Shown here: in pieces, positions 13,701-22,900 of the stretch
How the letters are laid out: the number at the start of each line of letters is the position of its first letter
Numbering within the stretch: position 1 is the first letter of the stretch
Assembly: GCA_022494885.1 (NCBI GenBank)
Contig: JAGVSM010002961.1
Location: forward strand, 62,001 to 126,000
Reading direction: 5' to 3'
Length of the DNA: 64,000 nucleotides
Source: Micrasema longulum
Lineage: Eukaryota; Arthropoda; Insecta; Trichoptera; Brachycentridae
Made by a program: the position numbers and the translations under genes
Notes under the pieces: generated by a model
What the model was told of the DNA's origin: nothing
The model's input: only the letters and a program-made list of their open reading frames with translations
Databases searched by the model: none

Positions 13701-16700
13701 GATTTTATGATTTATGAAGAGTTGGAGCAAGTAAAAAAAATACTTGCTCGGTGAATAGTGATTCTCTTATAATAATACTCTCATGTCTTCATTGTAAGTG
13801 TTCGAGAGTAAGTGAATAATCACACCTTATAATTTCAAGGGCATTTCATAATGTAATAGCGATATTGATTAAAAAAAACTTTTTGACTAGCACCAACTAA
13901 TTAAGCAGTCAGTGAATCAGCTGCCGAATTAACCCATGTCAACTTGATACTATATGTCTCTCCCAATTGTTTGAATGATTTTCATCAGGATTTTACAGGC
14001 GCCGTTGCGCAGTTGGTTAGACGGCTAACTGTGAAACTAGCGTCGCGGGTTTGATTCCCACCAATTGCAAGAAAAAATCCAAGAAATACTTTTTTTTCTT
14101 AATTGGTCTGGGTGTTGTGGTGTATTTTTCATTACCTCTTTCCATATCCCCTCTATCCCACCTTATTCCTTTAAAAAAAAAGTGTTTTGGGCAAGATGCA
14201 AACATTCCCAAGTTGTTTATACCATCCATTCTGGAATAAATGTTTTGCAACACAAATGTTTTGAGGATGTTTCAACTATTTATGAATTTACATGAATCAT
14301 TTTTTCCGAGAGTAATAAGTAGTAATGACGGTTAAAAATGCTAAACATTTTGTGTTTACCAAAAACAAAAAAGAAGAAAACAGTAAATAAATGACCCGAT
14401 ATAAGTGATTTCAACCTATAATATTCAAATAGAATAATGCCAGGTACCGTAGATACTTGGACTGAATCCCAGAGAAAGGAATTTTCATATGCTATAATAA
14501 TTTATTGATATTGCTGTGATTCTTTTTTTTATTTTTAAAAGGAATAACGCGCTAAGCGTCTATTTTAGAGGCTTGTCACAGCTGACCAGCGTAGGAAAAA
14601 AAGGATATGGAATGAAGTTATGAATTATGTACCACAACCCCCAGACCAATTGAGGAAAAAAATCTTTGTTGGATTTTTTTCTTGCAACTGGCGATGCAAG
14701 TTTCACAGTTGGTTGTTTTACCAACGAACCGAGTTGTGGTCCCGTGGCTGGTGTTGCGGACTCACGGATCAGAGGTCCGAGGTTCGAACCCCATTCTACC
14801 CCAACTTGGTTTCCATTTTCTAATAGTGAGTTATTTACAACTCGTTGAAAATGGCCGCCAAAATTTAAATATTTGGGTAAATTATAAAAACGCTAATATT
14901 TCTTTTAAAAAAAAAAAATTTTTAAAAAAGCCACGACGCCTGCCTGTTCATCCATATTTTTCAATTTTACACCTTTTCTTATTTTTAAGACCTTAATAAA
15001 TAAGTTACTTGGTGAACATAAGTAGATAATATCGAGGCTTTGCTGCATTAAGTCATTAAAACAAGTTATGAGATAATCTCATTTAAAGCTTTTTTATTAT
15101 TATTCTTTCAATGCATTATTTCTTCCACAATTTATTTTTATTTTTTTAAGCTTTAAAAGAGTAATCTTTATTCTCTAAGCAGAGCATAAAATTTGAAATC
15201 AACATTTTGCACCTATATTTGAAATATATGAAGACTGTTGACTTAATGGATTTTGTCAGTATAGCCTCGATATTTGCTACAAAAAGAAGTCAGTGTTCGG
15301 GTTGTAATAATTATTATAACTTTATTAATCAGTTTAAAAAGGGTAAGATAAAATAACTATAAAACTTGTTATATTCATTTTCACTTAGCATTTTACTTTT
15401 ATATTTAGTAAATATAACTTTTTTTACAGTCACTTTATTGTGATACTTTTTAAATACAATTTAAATCAGTTTTATATGAAAACTTCAATCTTCTTTGTTA
15501 AAAGTAGAAGTGATTCAAAATGAGAATTGGAACATAAAAAAATTTCATGCAATACAAACACATTCCAAAACAACACAAATATTGGAAGAAAAATAAATAA
15601 TATAATATACTAGAACGGTCACATAATACATACAAAACTATATATAGTTGGCTAGTTGGGGGTTTTAGTGCTTTGCTTATTTATTAAAGCAAGCAAAGTA
15701 AAAGTTATTTCACAAGTTTCCTTACTAAGCAGAAGTACAATATGACTACTGGGATGACAATATTGTTCGTCAGTGGAAATCTAAAATGCTGTAAGATACA
15801 GATAGTAAATTATTCAAGAGAGGGGGTTAAATTTTTTTGGACGTTTTATGTCACAAAAGTATACCATTTGATACTTGGGTGGTTATACATGTTTTTTTTT
15901 CAAACCTAAAAAAAGCCTTTATACAACTTTTTCAATATCAAAATTTGATATTGAAAATGTAAAAGAAAGTCAATGTCGCATTTTTTGCACATCCGCCGTT
16001 GTTCTACAATCCAGACAAAATGTTGGGACACCAATCTTTTTGCCATTTTTCGCGAACTTAAATCGGGATTATTATTATTGTGGATAATTTATTTATATTT
16101 TCTTTTTGGTCAAACCTCTTACCTAGTTCTCTTCTATACACGTTTTAAATGACTTTTTTTTTTTCGCACCGACACATACACACCCTCACACATTCATTTA
16201 CACACATTCATATCATCATCATTCCCTTTCCGCACCTAATGGAACATAGGGCACTGCATTGGTACACCAATCGCAGCGTATCTTGATCATTTTTGTTACA
16301 TGAAGGTAAAATGATCACTCTTACGCTTCAGGTACCAGTCCAGGGACTATGAAATATTCTAGTGTGAAAACACCCTTTTAAATAAAGATTTCATATCAAC
16401 CACGTCGGGAATCGAGCCCGAGACCTCTTGCATGGCAGGCTAACGCTTGACCATTACACTACGATTACATTCATATACACATACATGAATACAAACGTCG
16501 CACACATACAATTTTATAAACTCTTTTCTTATATATCATGTATTATTAGATTAACTGTGGATTTTTTTAATTGGCTTTAGTATTGTTAATATATTTCTTC
16601 TTATTTTTTATGTAAATAGCTGTAAAAATCCCAAATAAATAAATAATTTAATTTATATGGCGCCTTTTACAATAAATATCTCAACACGGCTTGCAGCTAC

Positions 16701-18719
16701 ATATCTCATGGACGGTTGGGATTCTTGTTCCCTGTTTCCAATTATATTTTAATATAATAAGAGATAACGAGCTAGATTACAGCAGGTCTTCCAGCTACAG
16801 AGCGCATTTGGTTTTTCTGATAACTTTTAAAAAATCGTTTACAAATAACAGCTGGATTACGACACATTCTACAGCTACAGAGCGCATAGACGATTGAAAT
16901 CATAAACCCTATTTATGAATTTTAGGTTTGAAATAATTTGATAATTCGTGATATTTACTTGAACGAATGTCTTGCACCTAAAAAACGCATTGACGAATGG
17001 GATTCTAGAAACCTAACAATGATTTAAAGAAAAAAAATACATTGAGTAAAAATACGATGAGAAGGGTTATGATTTTGAAAGCTTCTATAGTAAAAACCGT
17101 TAGTTTTGTTGCTTTCATGCCATTGAACATCTCAATGATGTTTAACCCGGATCATAATCACAAGGGACAAGTCTGAAAACTACAAATGGGGGATGGAGGT
17201 GAACCGCTTGTCAAAGCCTCTCTCGCCAGTTCATCGACTTGCTCGTTTCCCGATACCCGAGTGGGCTGGAATCCAAGCTATATTCACATCTTTATTGGAT
17301 GCATTAATATCAATGTTTATTGTTGCTCTTTATTAAATAATAATATATGGACAAAATCAAACAAAAAAATCAGATTTAGCATCCCTTTCTTGAATAATTT
17401 ATTATTTTATTGTTATTCGGAATAAAAAATTGTGTAGTGTCACTATTTTTATTATGAACAGCTTCAAAGGTTACAGCAAGAGTCCAAGAGATATTCGTTG
17501 TATACATCCACAAGTTGGATTAGGGAATACACTGTATTATCTAGACTCCACCATTCGATTCTTGTTTAATTATTCTGTTGGTTAACACATTAATTAAGAA
17601 AAAATAATCACGGAGAAGTTAAAACCATTGACAAGGCTAACTTGTATGCAGGTGGCAATGATCAATTGATCATTGCCTCTTTTGCGCTGTAAGGCTTAAA
17701 TACTTCTAAATAAATCATTTACAGGTACTAGAGTATCGGAATCATGAAAATAGTTTATAATATTCTTATGGCAGAAAGACCGACTGGATTAGAAAGCTAT
17801 TATTTCATACTGCTAGAGTATACAATTTATTTGCATTTGAGAGTGAATCGATAAGTGAATTTTGAATGTTTAATATTTGAACAAATCAAGACCGAGAAAT
17901 TGCTATGACAACACAAATTTAATTGACAAACAGAAAAGGTTTTTATATAAAAGGGTTTAGAAGAGAAGAGGGAATCTGTTACAGTACACATACCTGAATC
18001 TTAGCAGTCCACCAACCACAGTCCTCCCGAACATTGGCTCTAGAGTATACTTCGACATCTTGTTTTTCTGTAAACTCAATCTTCGCAGTTTCTTTCGGAG
18101 GTAAAAATACTCGGGAGAAGGGAAACTTAGCTTCTGGACTCCAGCTAAAAAAAACAAAATGGTAGAAAAGAATAACAATTGAATGCATGCTTGAAAACAC
18201 AGAAGACGATTGAAAGTCTGCAAAAACTTACTCATTTTCAAATGAAACTAGTACTTCTCCATCAATCACGTCCATAACATACGCCTAGAACAAATAATTC
18301 ATTATTTTTACAACAGACAGCGATCTAAAATGTGCAAGCACGGTAGGACCAGACGGAATTTTGACAATCATTTACGCGCGAATTTCAACATTTAACTGAA
18401 AAATTTATGTAGAAGCGCAAAGAATATATGAAGCGGTTTACGTATTTCGCAAATCTAGCGGGATTAGAAGACCGCACATGGAAAAAATCACGCCCTGTCA
18501 AATGGACATGGCGTCCATCCTTGCCGCGAATGTATTTTTGTATGGAAATATTTTTGTAAGTATAGCACGAAACCTTCAACGGGGACTGCCAAAACATGCA
18601 TAAAAATATTATTTATTGATTTTCGGAAGAAATTCCATTCAAAATGAAGTACTTCAGCTACAACAAACCTTATAATATGCCCCATTTTCACCATACACTT
18701 CGACCGCTAGTTCCTCCAT
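1618..18719 (-). CDS. FMR1: FMR1, fragile X messenger ribonucleoprotein (11 coding exons)
   Basis: RNA-binding translational regulator of neuronal mRNAs. Exons: 18719-18669, 18284-18232, 18144-17994, 13603-13437, 12548-12399, 10883-10794, 8871-8724, 7788-7645, 6340-6203, 4608-4407, 1793-1618. All have AG/GT borders and sum to 1470 nt (489 aa plus TAA). The N terminus [17 protein letters not shown] is near-identical to FMR1/FXR proteins. Two Tudor/Agenet repeats cover about residues 1-110, including [11 protein letters not shown]0-like region follows. KH1 (about 221-270) has [11 protein letters not shown] and the GAHG loop. KH2 (about 275-325) has [10 protein letters not shown]. The NES-like [12 protein letters not shown] comes next (about 369-380). 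A Gly-rich/RGG tail fills exons 10-11. The residues equivalent to human I304 and G266 are conserved. It is shorter than human (632 aa) or fly proteins, and the tail is reduced. Alternative exons could exist in introns 9-10. Confidence 0.95.
1844..2348. mobile_element. MITE family A, copy 1 (FMR1 intron 10)
   Basis: The ends are imperfect inverted repeats: GAGGAAGTTCTGTG on the left and CACTGAACTTCTTC on the right. The right sub-terminal block (GGCTTAGTTTGATGGTC) and an internal CCGGCAACAGATTTC-like block recur in the copies near 8.24-8.55, 44.24-44.56 and 48.43-49.2 kb. There is no coding capacity, so it is probably a non-autonomous DNA transposon. It sits about 50 bp upstream, in the gene sense, of the exon 11 acceptor of FMR1. 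Confidence 0.65.
2660..3440 (-). mobile_element. LINE reverse-transcriptase fragment, C-terminal part, decayed
   Basis: Minus-strand frames, interrupted by stops and frameshifts, show LINE reverse-transcriptase pieces in order. [21 protein letters not shown] block comes first, then [13 protein letters not shown], then a [20 protein letters not shown] block. A long C-terminal stretch follows, with TRADTTRTK and [18 protein letters not shown]. The catalytic YADD region between the first two blocks looks deleted. The order and wording match insect non-LTR retrotransposons; I do not assign the clade. It lies in FMR1 intron 10 in the same orientation as the gene. Confidence 0.7.
4407..4608 (-). 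other. FMR1: FMR1 exon 10: NES-like helix and Gly-rich region
   Basis: The exon begins [17 protein letters not shown], aligning with the human FMRP nuclear export segment EVDQLRLERLQIDEQL. It then runs into a low-complexity Gly/Ser/Pro region ending near [12 protein letters not shown]. Splice sites are TTGTCAG before the exon and GTTAGA after it, leaving phase 1. The GC-rich block at 4420-4560 corresponds to the Gly/Pro codons. Long plus-strand open frames here are only shadows of this exon. Confidence 0.9.
4735..5110 (-). repeat. LINE 3' region, copy without coding sequence
   Basis: This block is closely similar to 8997-9200, sharing GGCAGGCAGC/GGCGGGCAGC, GCGCCTRTATCTYGTRTACTGCTTTTTGTCTGCG and GGAATTGGGGACGATA-type blocks. 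At 9.0-9.4 kb the same sequence follows a LINE reverse-transcriptase C terminus on the minus strand. This is therefore read as a 5'-truncated copy of the same LINE. The right edge is approximate. Confidence 0.55.
5190..5460 (+). mobile_element. mariner transposase N-terminal fragment, degenerate
   Basis: In shifting plus-strand frames the sequence reads [24 protein letters not shown]. It then reads [28 protein letters not shown]. These are the helix-turn-helix landmarks of mariner-type transposases (W..RF..G..SV.DE.R, then a second helix with GS..IL). Stops and a frameshift interrupt it, and no DDE part follows. It is a dead fragment within FMR1 intron 9. Confidence 0.6.
5640..5800 (-). repeat. 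tRNA-derived SINE family 2, truncated copy
   Basis: It carries the family landmarks seen best at 16195-16468. There is a CCTATTCC-CACC-AGTGATCCATAGGGCATTGTG start, an AAGGTTAAGTGATCAGT-TAACGCTTC segment, CAGTCCAGGGACT, and a GGGAATCGAACTTAACAT trace of the B-box region. Internal parts are shortened, so this is an old copy. Confidence 0.55.
5834..6152. mobile_element. mariner-type MITE with TA target duplication (FMR1 intron 9)
   Basis: Terminal inverted repeats of about 50 bp match. The left end, CAAGGTGTGATCAGAAAATA and onwards through GGGTTTGGAGAGTC, pairs with the reverse complement of the right end. TA dinucleotides flank both ends (5832-5833 and 6153-6154), as expected for Tc1/mariner. 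The 319-bp element has no transposase; the 60-codon open frame inside it is not a gene. It lies only about 50 bp after the FMR1 exon 9 donor. Confidence 0.8.
8140..8212 (-). repeat. Interspersed repeat R, fragment
   Basis: The sequence AATATGGAAGTCTACTCATTTG, followed by GGGCTTATGACCT, matches one end of the repeat called R here (fullest at 23608-23808, opposite strand). No coding sequence. Confidence 0.4.
8240..8547. mobile_element. MITE family A, copy 2 (FMR1 intron 7)
   Basis: The right part carries the family signature TTTTGGCTTAGTTTGATAGTC, followed by CACTAAACATCCTCAT. An internal TTGTCCCCGGCAACAATTGAA block matches the equivalent region of copy 1. The left end is too diverged to place exactly. 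Confidence 0.5.
8997..9430 (-). mobile_element. LINE fragment: reverse-transcriptase C terminus and 3' region
   Basis: Minus-strand codons from 9428 encode [20 protein letters not shown], then [22 protein letters not shown], then IEIYKIVND. This is the very characteristic C-terminal block of many animal non-LTR retrotransposons. After the stop at about 9234 comes a 3' UTR-like segment that recurs at 4735-5110. It is 5' truncated and sits in FMR1 intron 6. A family 2 SINE abuts it at 9455. Confidence 0.7.
9455..9718 (-). repeat. tRNA-derived SINE family 2, copy
   Basis: It is co-linear with the copy at 16195-16468. It has TTCCCTTTCCACACCTAATG and TGCATAGGGCACTGCATTGG, then CACCAATCGCAGCGTAT, CTTACGCTTCAGGTCCAGGGACTATGAAATATTCTGGTGT, and a tRNA-like end GACCTCTTGCACGGTAGCC. 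On the minus strand the last part is the tRNA-related head. The copy lies in FMR1 intron 6 and is inverted relative to the copy at 9905-10040. Confidence 0.65.
9905..10040 (+). repeat. tRNA-derived SINE family 2, 5'-truncated copy
   Basis: Plus-strand order is AATATTTCAAAATCCCTGGACTGG, then CACGAAGCGTGAGA, a GATCATCTAGCCTTCATG segment, ATGCTGCGATTGGAGTACCAATGCAGT, and TTATGCACCATTGTG. This is the reverse complement of the body seen at 9455-9718, without the tRNA head. Together the two form an inverted pair in one FMR1 intron. Confidence 0.6.
11925..12045 (+). repeat. tRNA-derived SINE family 1, old copy
   Basis: Family landmarks are recognisable: GATGGGTCCTGTGG, TTGCGCTCAGAGATCAGAAG, a B-box-like GAGTTCAAACCTC, CCTCTACCACAACTTG and TTATTTAGGA. 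It is diverged from the copy at 14732. It lies in FMR1 intron 5. Confidence 0.55.
12745..12870 (+). repeat. tRNA-derived SINE family 1, copy with internal deletion
   Basis: It starts GGCTGTGGTCCCGTGGTAGACTCAC, has a B box GAGGTTTGAACCCC, then CACTCTACCACAACTTG and TTTCTAATAGTGGGTTATTTA. Compared with 14732 it lacks part of the tRNA-like region and carries an AT-rich insertion there. It lies in FMR1 intron 4. Confidence 0.6.
13998..14200 (+). repeat. tRNA-derived SINE family 3 (FMR1 intron 3)
   Basis: The head GGCGCCGTTGCGCAGTTGG, then TTAGACGG, resembles a tRNA 5' half with an A box. GCGGGTTTGATTCCCACC is a good B box (GGTTTGATTCC). After that the sequence is not tRNA-like: AAATCCAAGAAATAC, GGTCTGGGTGTTGTGGTG, and a poly-A-like end. 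It is a Pol III SINE, not a functional tRNA. A shortened inverted copy lies at 14545-14735. Confidence 0.65.
14545..14735 (-). repeat. tRNA-derived SINE family 3, inverted copy
   Basis: The segment CACAACCCCCAGACCAATTG through TTCTTGCAACT is the reverse complement of the body of the copy at 13998-14200. It continues into GCAAGTTTCACAGTTGGTTG, the inverse of its tRNA-like middle. The two copies face each other across about 350 bp. The right end is interrupted by a family 1 SINE at 14732. Confidence 0.55.
14732..14935 (+). repeat. tRNA-derived SINE family 1, best copy
   Basis: The order is GAGTTGTGGTCCCGTGGCTG, TGTTGCGGACTCACGGATC, AGAGGTCCGAGGTTCGAACC (B box GGTTCGAACC), CCATTCTACCCCAACTTGG, TTTCTAATAGTGAGTTATTT, then an A-rich tail. 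The same order is found at 58290 and 39432. The tRNA-like head with an internal Pol III B box and a unique body defines a SINE. It has inserted at the end of the inverted family 3 copy. Confidence 0.75.
16195..16470 (-). repeat. tRNA-derived SINE family 2, reference copy
   Basis: Read on the minus strand, it begins TCGTAGTGTAATGGTCAAGC, with an A box (TAGTGTAATGG). About 45 bp in is the B box GGCTCGATTCC. A non-tRNA body follows, with TCCCTGGACTGGTACC, GAAGCGTAAGAGTGATCAT, GCGATTGGTGTACCAATGCA and CCATTAGGTGCGGAAAGGGAA. More or less complete copies occur at 9455, 9905, 35363 and 40495, with pieces at 5640 and 22402. It lies in FMR1 intron 3. Confidence 0.75.
17120..17310 (-). mobile_element. 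LINE RNase H fragment, frameshifted
   Basis: Minus-strand translation gives [12 protein letters not shown], then after a one-base frame change [16 protein letters not shown]. This is the [16 protein letters not shown] signature of RNase H domains in Jockey/I-type LINEs. No reverse-transcriptase part is visible next to it. It lies in FMR1 intron 3. Confidence 0.65.
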
Positions 18720-19972
18720 CTTGGTTTGCGAGAGACAACCAAAGATTAAATACAACGCTGTGAATTCGGAAAGCAAAAGTAAACCTTCCGAAAGTTCCTA
18801 ATTTTAATATTGAATAGGCAAGTACGATTTGAAATGCTAGATTTTTCCTTCTTTTATTAATAACTATTACTTGTTCATATTATCAATAACGGAAGGAAAA
18901 TAAAAATAAGCTTATTTTCATAAGTACTTACTTATTTAACAATAAGAAGCTAAATCTTGGAAGTAAACTAAATTCTAAACATACCTACATAACAACAATT
19001 ATAATACAAAAACAATGACAAAACGCAAAAAATAGAATTAAGACATAAATAAAAGGAATTTCAAATAAAAATAGAATTATCTTTTTTTTTTCCTGAAAAC
19101 TCATTATTTAATAAATTAGTCTAAAAAAAATCTTATCGATTTTATTCTGGTCGATCGTACCCTTTTATTATTACATAATTTGTACGTTTTTATAAATAAG
19201 CACTGCTACTACCCCACCCTAAAACGCTGTGACCTATTAGATAAGTAAAGCAAATTGATGAGCAAAATAAAAGTAACCAAACTTGCCATACAAATAGAAG
19301 ATATTATTATTATTTGATAAAAATAGGATTTGCTCTCTGGATGCACCTATTTAAAATCTATATCAAAGGAATTGAACCGTTGATATGATGTTCTATTATA
19401 ACGTCATAAATATGTCATTTTCTCGAAAAAAGAATTACACAAAATCATAATATAGAGAATTTAAAAAATGTTTTCTAAAGCCGCCTCACTGTGGAAAATA
19501 TTTAGATTTCAAATCAATAAATATTTAGATTTCAAATCAATAAAACCATGTAAATAAAAAGTAAATAATTAGTTCCACCAAAAAGGTGCTTTCCGAGTGT
19601 TAAGTAATGAGTAATAATAAGGAAGAAGGGTTTCATAGGCAAATATAGAGGATATGGAAAAAATCTAATGAAAGTCTGAAGGTGTAAAAAATATTCGCCC
19701 AATCCGCCATCCACCATAATTTCATTCACATGTGCATTTTATAGTTTATGCCTTATACCTCATCATCGTCTTCTCCTTTAATTTATAGTTTTCTATGGAA
19801 AACGCAAGTCCCTTAGCAACTGTCATCGTGTCATAAAATAATATGATAAATTAATAATGCTCAGATTCGATTGTTTGGACTTGTTGTTTTCATATTTTGT
19901 AGTGCGTACATAATTTATGTAAATATTGATTAATTTTAACATTTTTAATGGTTTTGTGTGTAAATATTTGGA
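18720..19972. promoter_or_regulatory. Shared upstream region of FMR1 and centrobin
   Basis: 1253 bp separate the two divergent start codons, and no coding sequence or clear transposon is visible between them. Both 5' UTRs and both promoters should lie here unless there are upstream noncoding exons. I see no convincing TATA/Inr pair and do not place start sites. A perfect 23-bp tandem duplication lies at 19497-19542. Confidence 0.5.
19497..19542. repeat. Perfect 2 x 23-bp tandem duplication
   Basis: The unit AATATTTAGATTTCAAATCAATA occurs twice in direct succession (19497-19519 and 19520-19542) without mismatch. It lies in the FMR1-centrobin intergenic region. Perfect identity suggests a recent slippage event. 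Confidence 0.85.
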
Positions 19973-22900
19973 ATGAGTGATACAGATGATACAGAAGAGC
20001 TTCTGCTTATCCCGCCGGATCATTTTCTAATTTTTTCATCAGACTCTGAAGAATCTTTTGATTATTTGCCCAACAATAATTCAAAAACGCGATTTAAAAA
20101 TATTTCTGTGGGAGTCGACAAGCTTAAACTGTGTTTGGAAAAATTAGAAAACGTTTCAACCTCGGAACCCTCGACCAGGAATGAATCTATAAGCTTTTGT
20201 AATTCTAAATCAAAAGCCAATACGCCGGCGAAACATCAGTATAATACACGAAATAAATATAAAGATCTTGCTCTATCGAATACAGTTGTTGATTCTTATT
20301 GTAAACGCAACATTTCTCATCTTTCTTCAATTCATTATTTAAACCTAGATTATTGGGGGGAAAATTCTTTGGAAAAAACATTTAAAACAACGCCAGCCTC
20401 TCACAAAATAAAAACATTTTTGCCTCCCAATTTACAGAGATGGTCCTCAGTTTCCTCTTTCGAAAGTGAAACTCCGAGTGATTTTTCAATAAATTCGTGT
20501 ACTCCAATAGCGCCGTCAAAAATGGATTCAGACTCAAGTGCTTTCTTATCACCAGAAAAAAAGCAGGACAAGTATATTTTATCAGAAATTGACCAGTTTT
20601 TGAAAAATGTTGAAAGTAATCGTCCCAACGATTGTCCCGAAGAATCAATGTATAAATGGGCTAGTGAAAATTTTCTCCAAAATAGGCAAATAGACAATAT
20701 TCCCGAAAGTCGAGAACATTCGGATTTCAGTCAAATGACAGTACTTCCTAAATCAGGAAGCGATTGTAATAAAGTTAGCAGCTTCGAAATTGGATCCTTG
20801 AAGAATTCTGTTCCTGATTTTGGATATGGAATGCGGGATATTATGTATTCCACTCAACTTCCTCAGACCGACAAGACATTGACTGCGCAAATAGTTCAAA
20901 AGGTTACTTCTACACCCAAGTCAAAACCGAAACCGAGTTTTGAAGAAGATAATAATGATTATTTGAAATGCACTTCCAAAGAACCTGAAACTTTGGCAAT
21001 GAGGTACGAAGTATTTAACGAAGCCTTTAAAAGAAACCACGAATCTCCCGATGTAGATAACCAGTTTAGAATATTTCACCAGCCCACTTTTAAAGAACAT
21101 TCATCTCAACATATCAAAGATCAGACAGACCCGTATAAGTTTGAAAAACCAAAATCTTGCGAAGATAATGATACTAATATTGATAAGGCCGCTTTGGCAA
21201 ATGAGTCTGAAACTGATTTTCGTTTTAGTAAAATGTGTTTTGGTTCAGAGCAGTCTCTCGGCAACCTTCCGAGCCTGTCTGACATGTGGGGAGTTACTTC
21301 GGATACTAAACCTGAAAATGTCTTCCACTTACAAAGGTTTGAAGAAGAAAAACTTCGAAGAGAGGTAATCCCTTTTTTTTTTCATATTTTTATGTTAATT
21401 TACGTTCTATTTATTATTATTATTTGTTTATCACCAGAATACACGGTATAATTTAATTAACAATGGACCTTACTTATAAATCGGGTATAAAGTTAAGCTT
21501 GAGAATAGTGGTAGAATAATGATGGTATAGCAAAAAGTATTATTTATAAACCTCGCGATTATAGAGTTAAACTCAGTTTAAATCTTGGATAGCGACAATA
21601 GAAATTTATACCTGCACATTATGTGGTATAACGCTGGAATAAGCACGTGGAAAAGTCTGTCTGTCAAAAGTCATATTTTTCGGTAATCATAATGGATAGT
21701 TTATCAGTTTTTTTTCAATTTTGAAGTCCTGCGACCTTCTCAGTGCGATTCAAGTGATTTTTAATTATTTGTTTAAATAATATCTAAAATGTTATATGTG
21801 TGTGTGTGTTTTAATTATTAAAAAAAAGAAACACGAAAAAACTCTATAATTCGTTTTTAACTTCTCTTCTTCCTAATTTTGATTTCTTTTTCTAACGGTT
21901 TTCTCCATGTTTGTTCTCGATTACACTGACAGTAGTCTCGATTTGACTTTGACGTTATCAGTGTTGACTTTATAACCTGTGAATTGTTATTCTAGGTAAT
22001 AAATATTTTTATAAGTAAGCTTTTTTTCATATCGGTTATAAATTGTTAAAATGAGTATAGTTATTTCTTAATATAAACCTGGTATAAGGAAATCTAATAA
22101 GTAAGGCCCTATGTATTCCTCACTGGGAAAACCCGTGCTTAGGAATTAATTTTTAAATTTTGGTTTAGTTTGATTTATTTCTTTCTTGAGGATTTTATTT
22201 TTCACTCATTGCTACATATCAAACATACATTTTCATAATATAAAAAATGTTAATAGAATAGGTAGTGTAAATATCAATGGATGAGATCTCCACACTCTTG
22301 AAACAAAGCAAGAATTTAGGGATATAATTTGCGACTTCCAAAAATCCTAGATGTAGATGTCCAAAATATAGACAGAATGGTGAATATTATTGTACAATTA
22401 CCATCATCGTTTCCCTTTCTGTATGTGTAAGTGGTGCATAGGGCACTGGATTGCAGCTTAGAGTCCCCATATGGACAAAAACCATTTTATGATTATCAAT
22501 TACAAAGTCAGCTACAGTTTACGGCAATAAAGTGGGCCATCGGTACTTAGGTCGAGAATCGCAAGCGCAAACTGAAACCGTCCATTACACGTTTGTTGTT
22601 AAACCAAAAATCAAACCAAAAATTTGGAACGCTTCTGTTCTATGCAATAGAGTGAAAGGGTGTCTCTATAAGTAAAAAGCAAATTATTACTCTGAGTATT
22701 GCAGCATATTTTGATCATTTTATACAGTGGGCAAACTGATCATTTAAACCAACCAATGACAGGTCGTATGCCCTGTAAATGCCCAAACTTCCATAATCTC
22801 TAATAATTCCCAATCACTGAAAAGGCTTAAATTCAGTACTTGTCTATGAAGCTTTGGATAATCTCAAAATATTTTTGAAATATACTTCCAATAATGTTAT

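Noticed and set aside
13998..14063. tRNA-like sequence with good B box
   Set aside because: The 3' half does not close an acceptor stem, the body continues into a SINE, and an inverted copy lies 0.5 kb away. It is a SINE head, not a tRNA gene.
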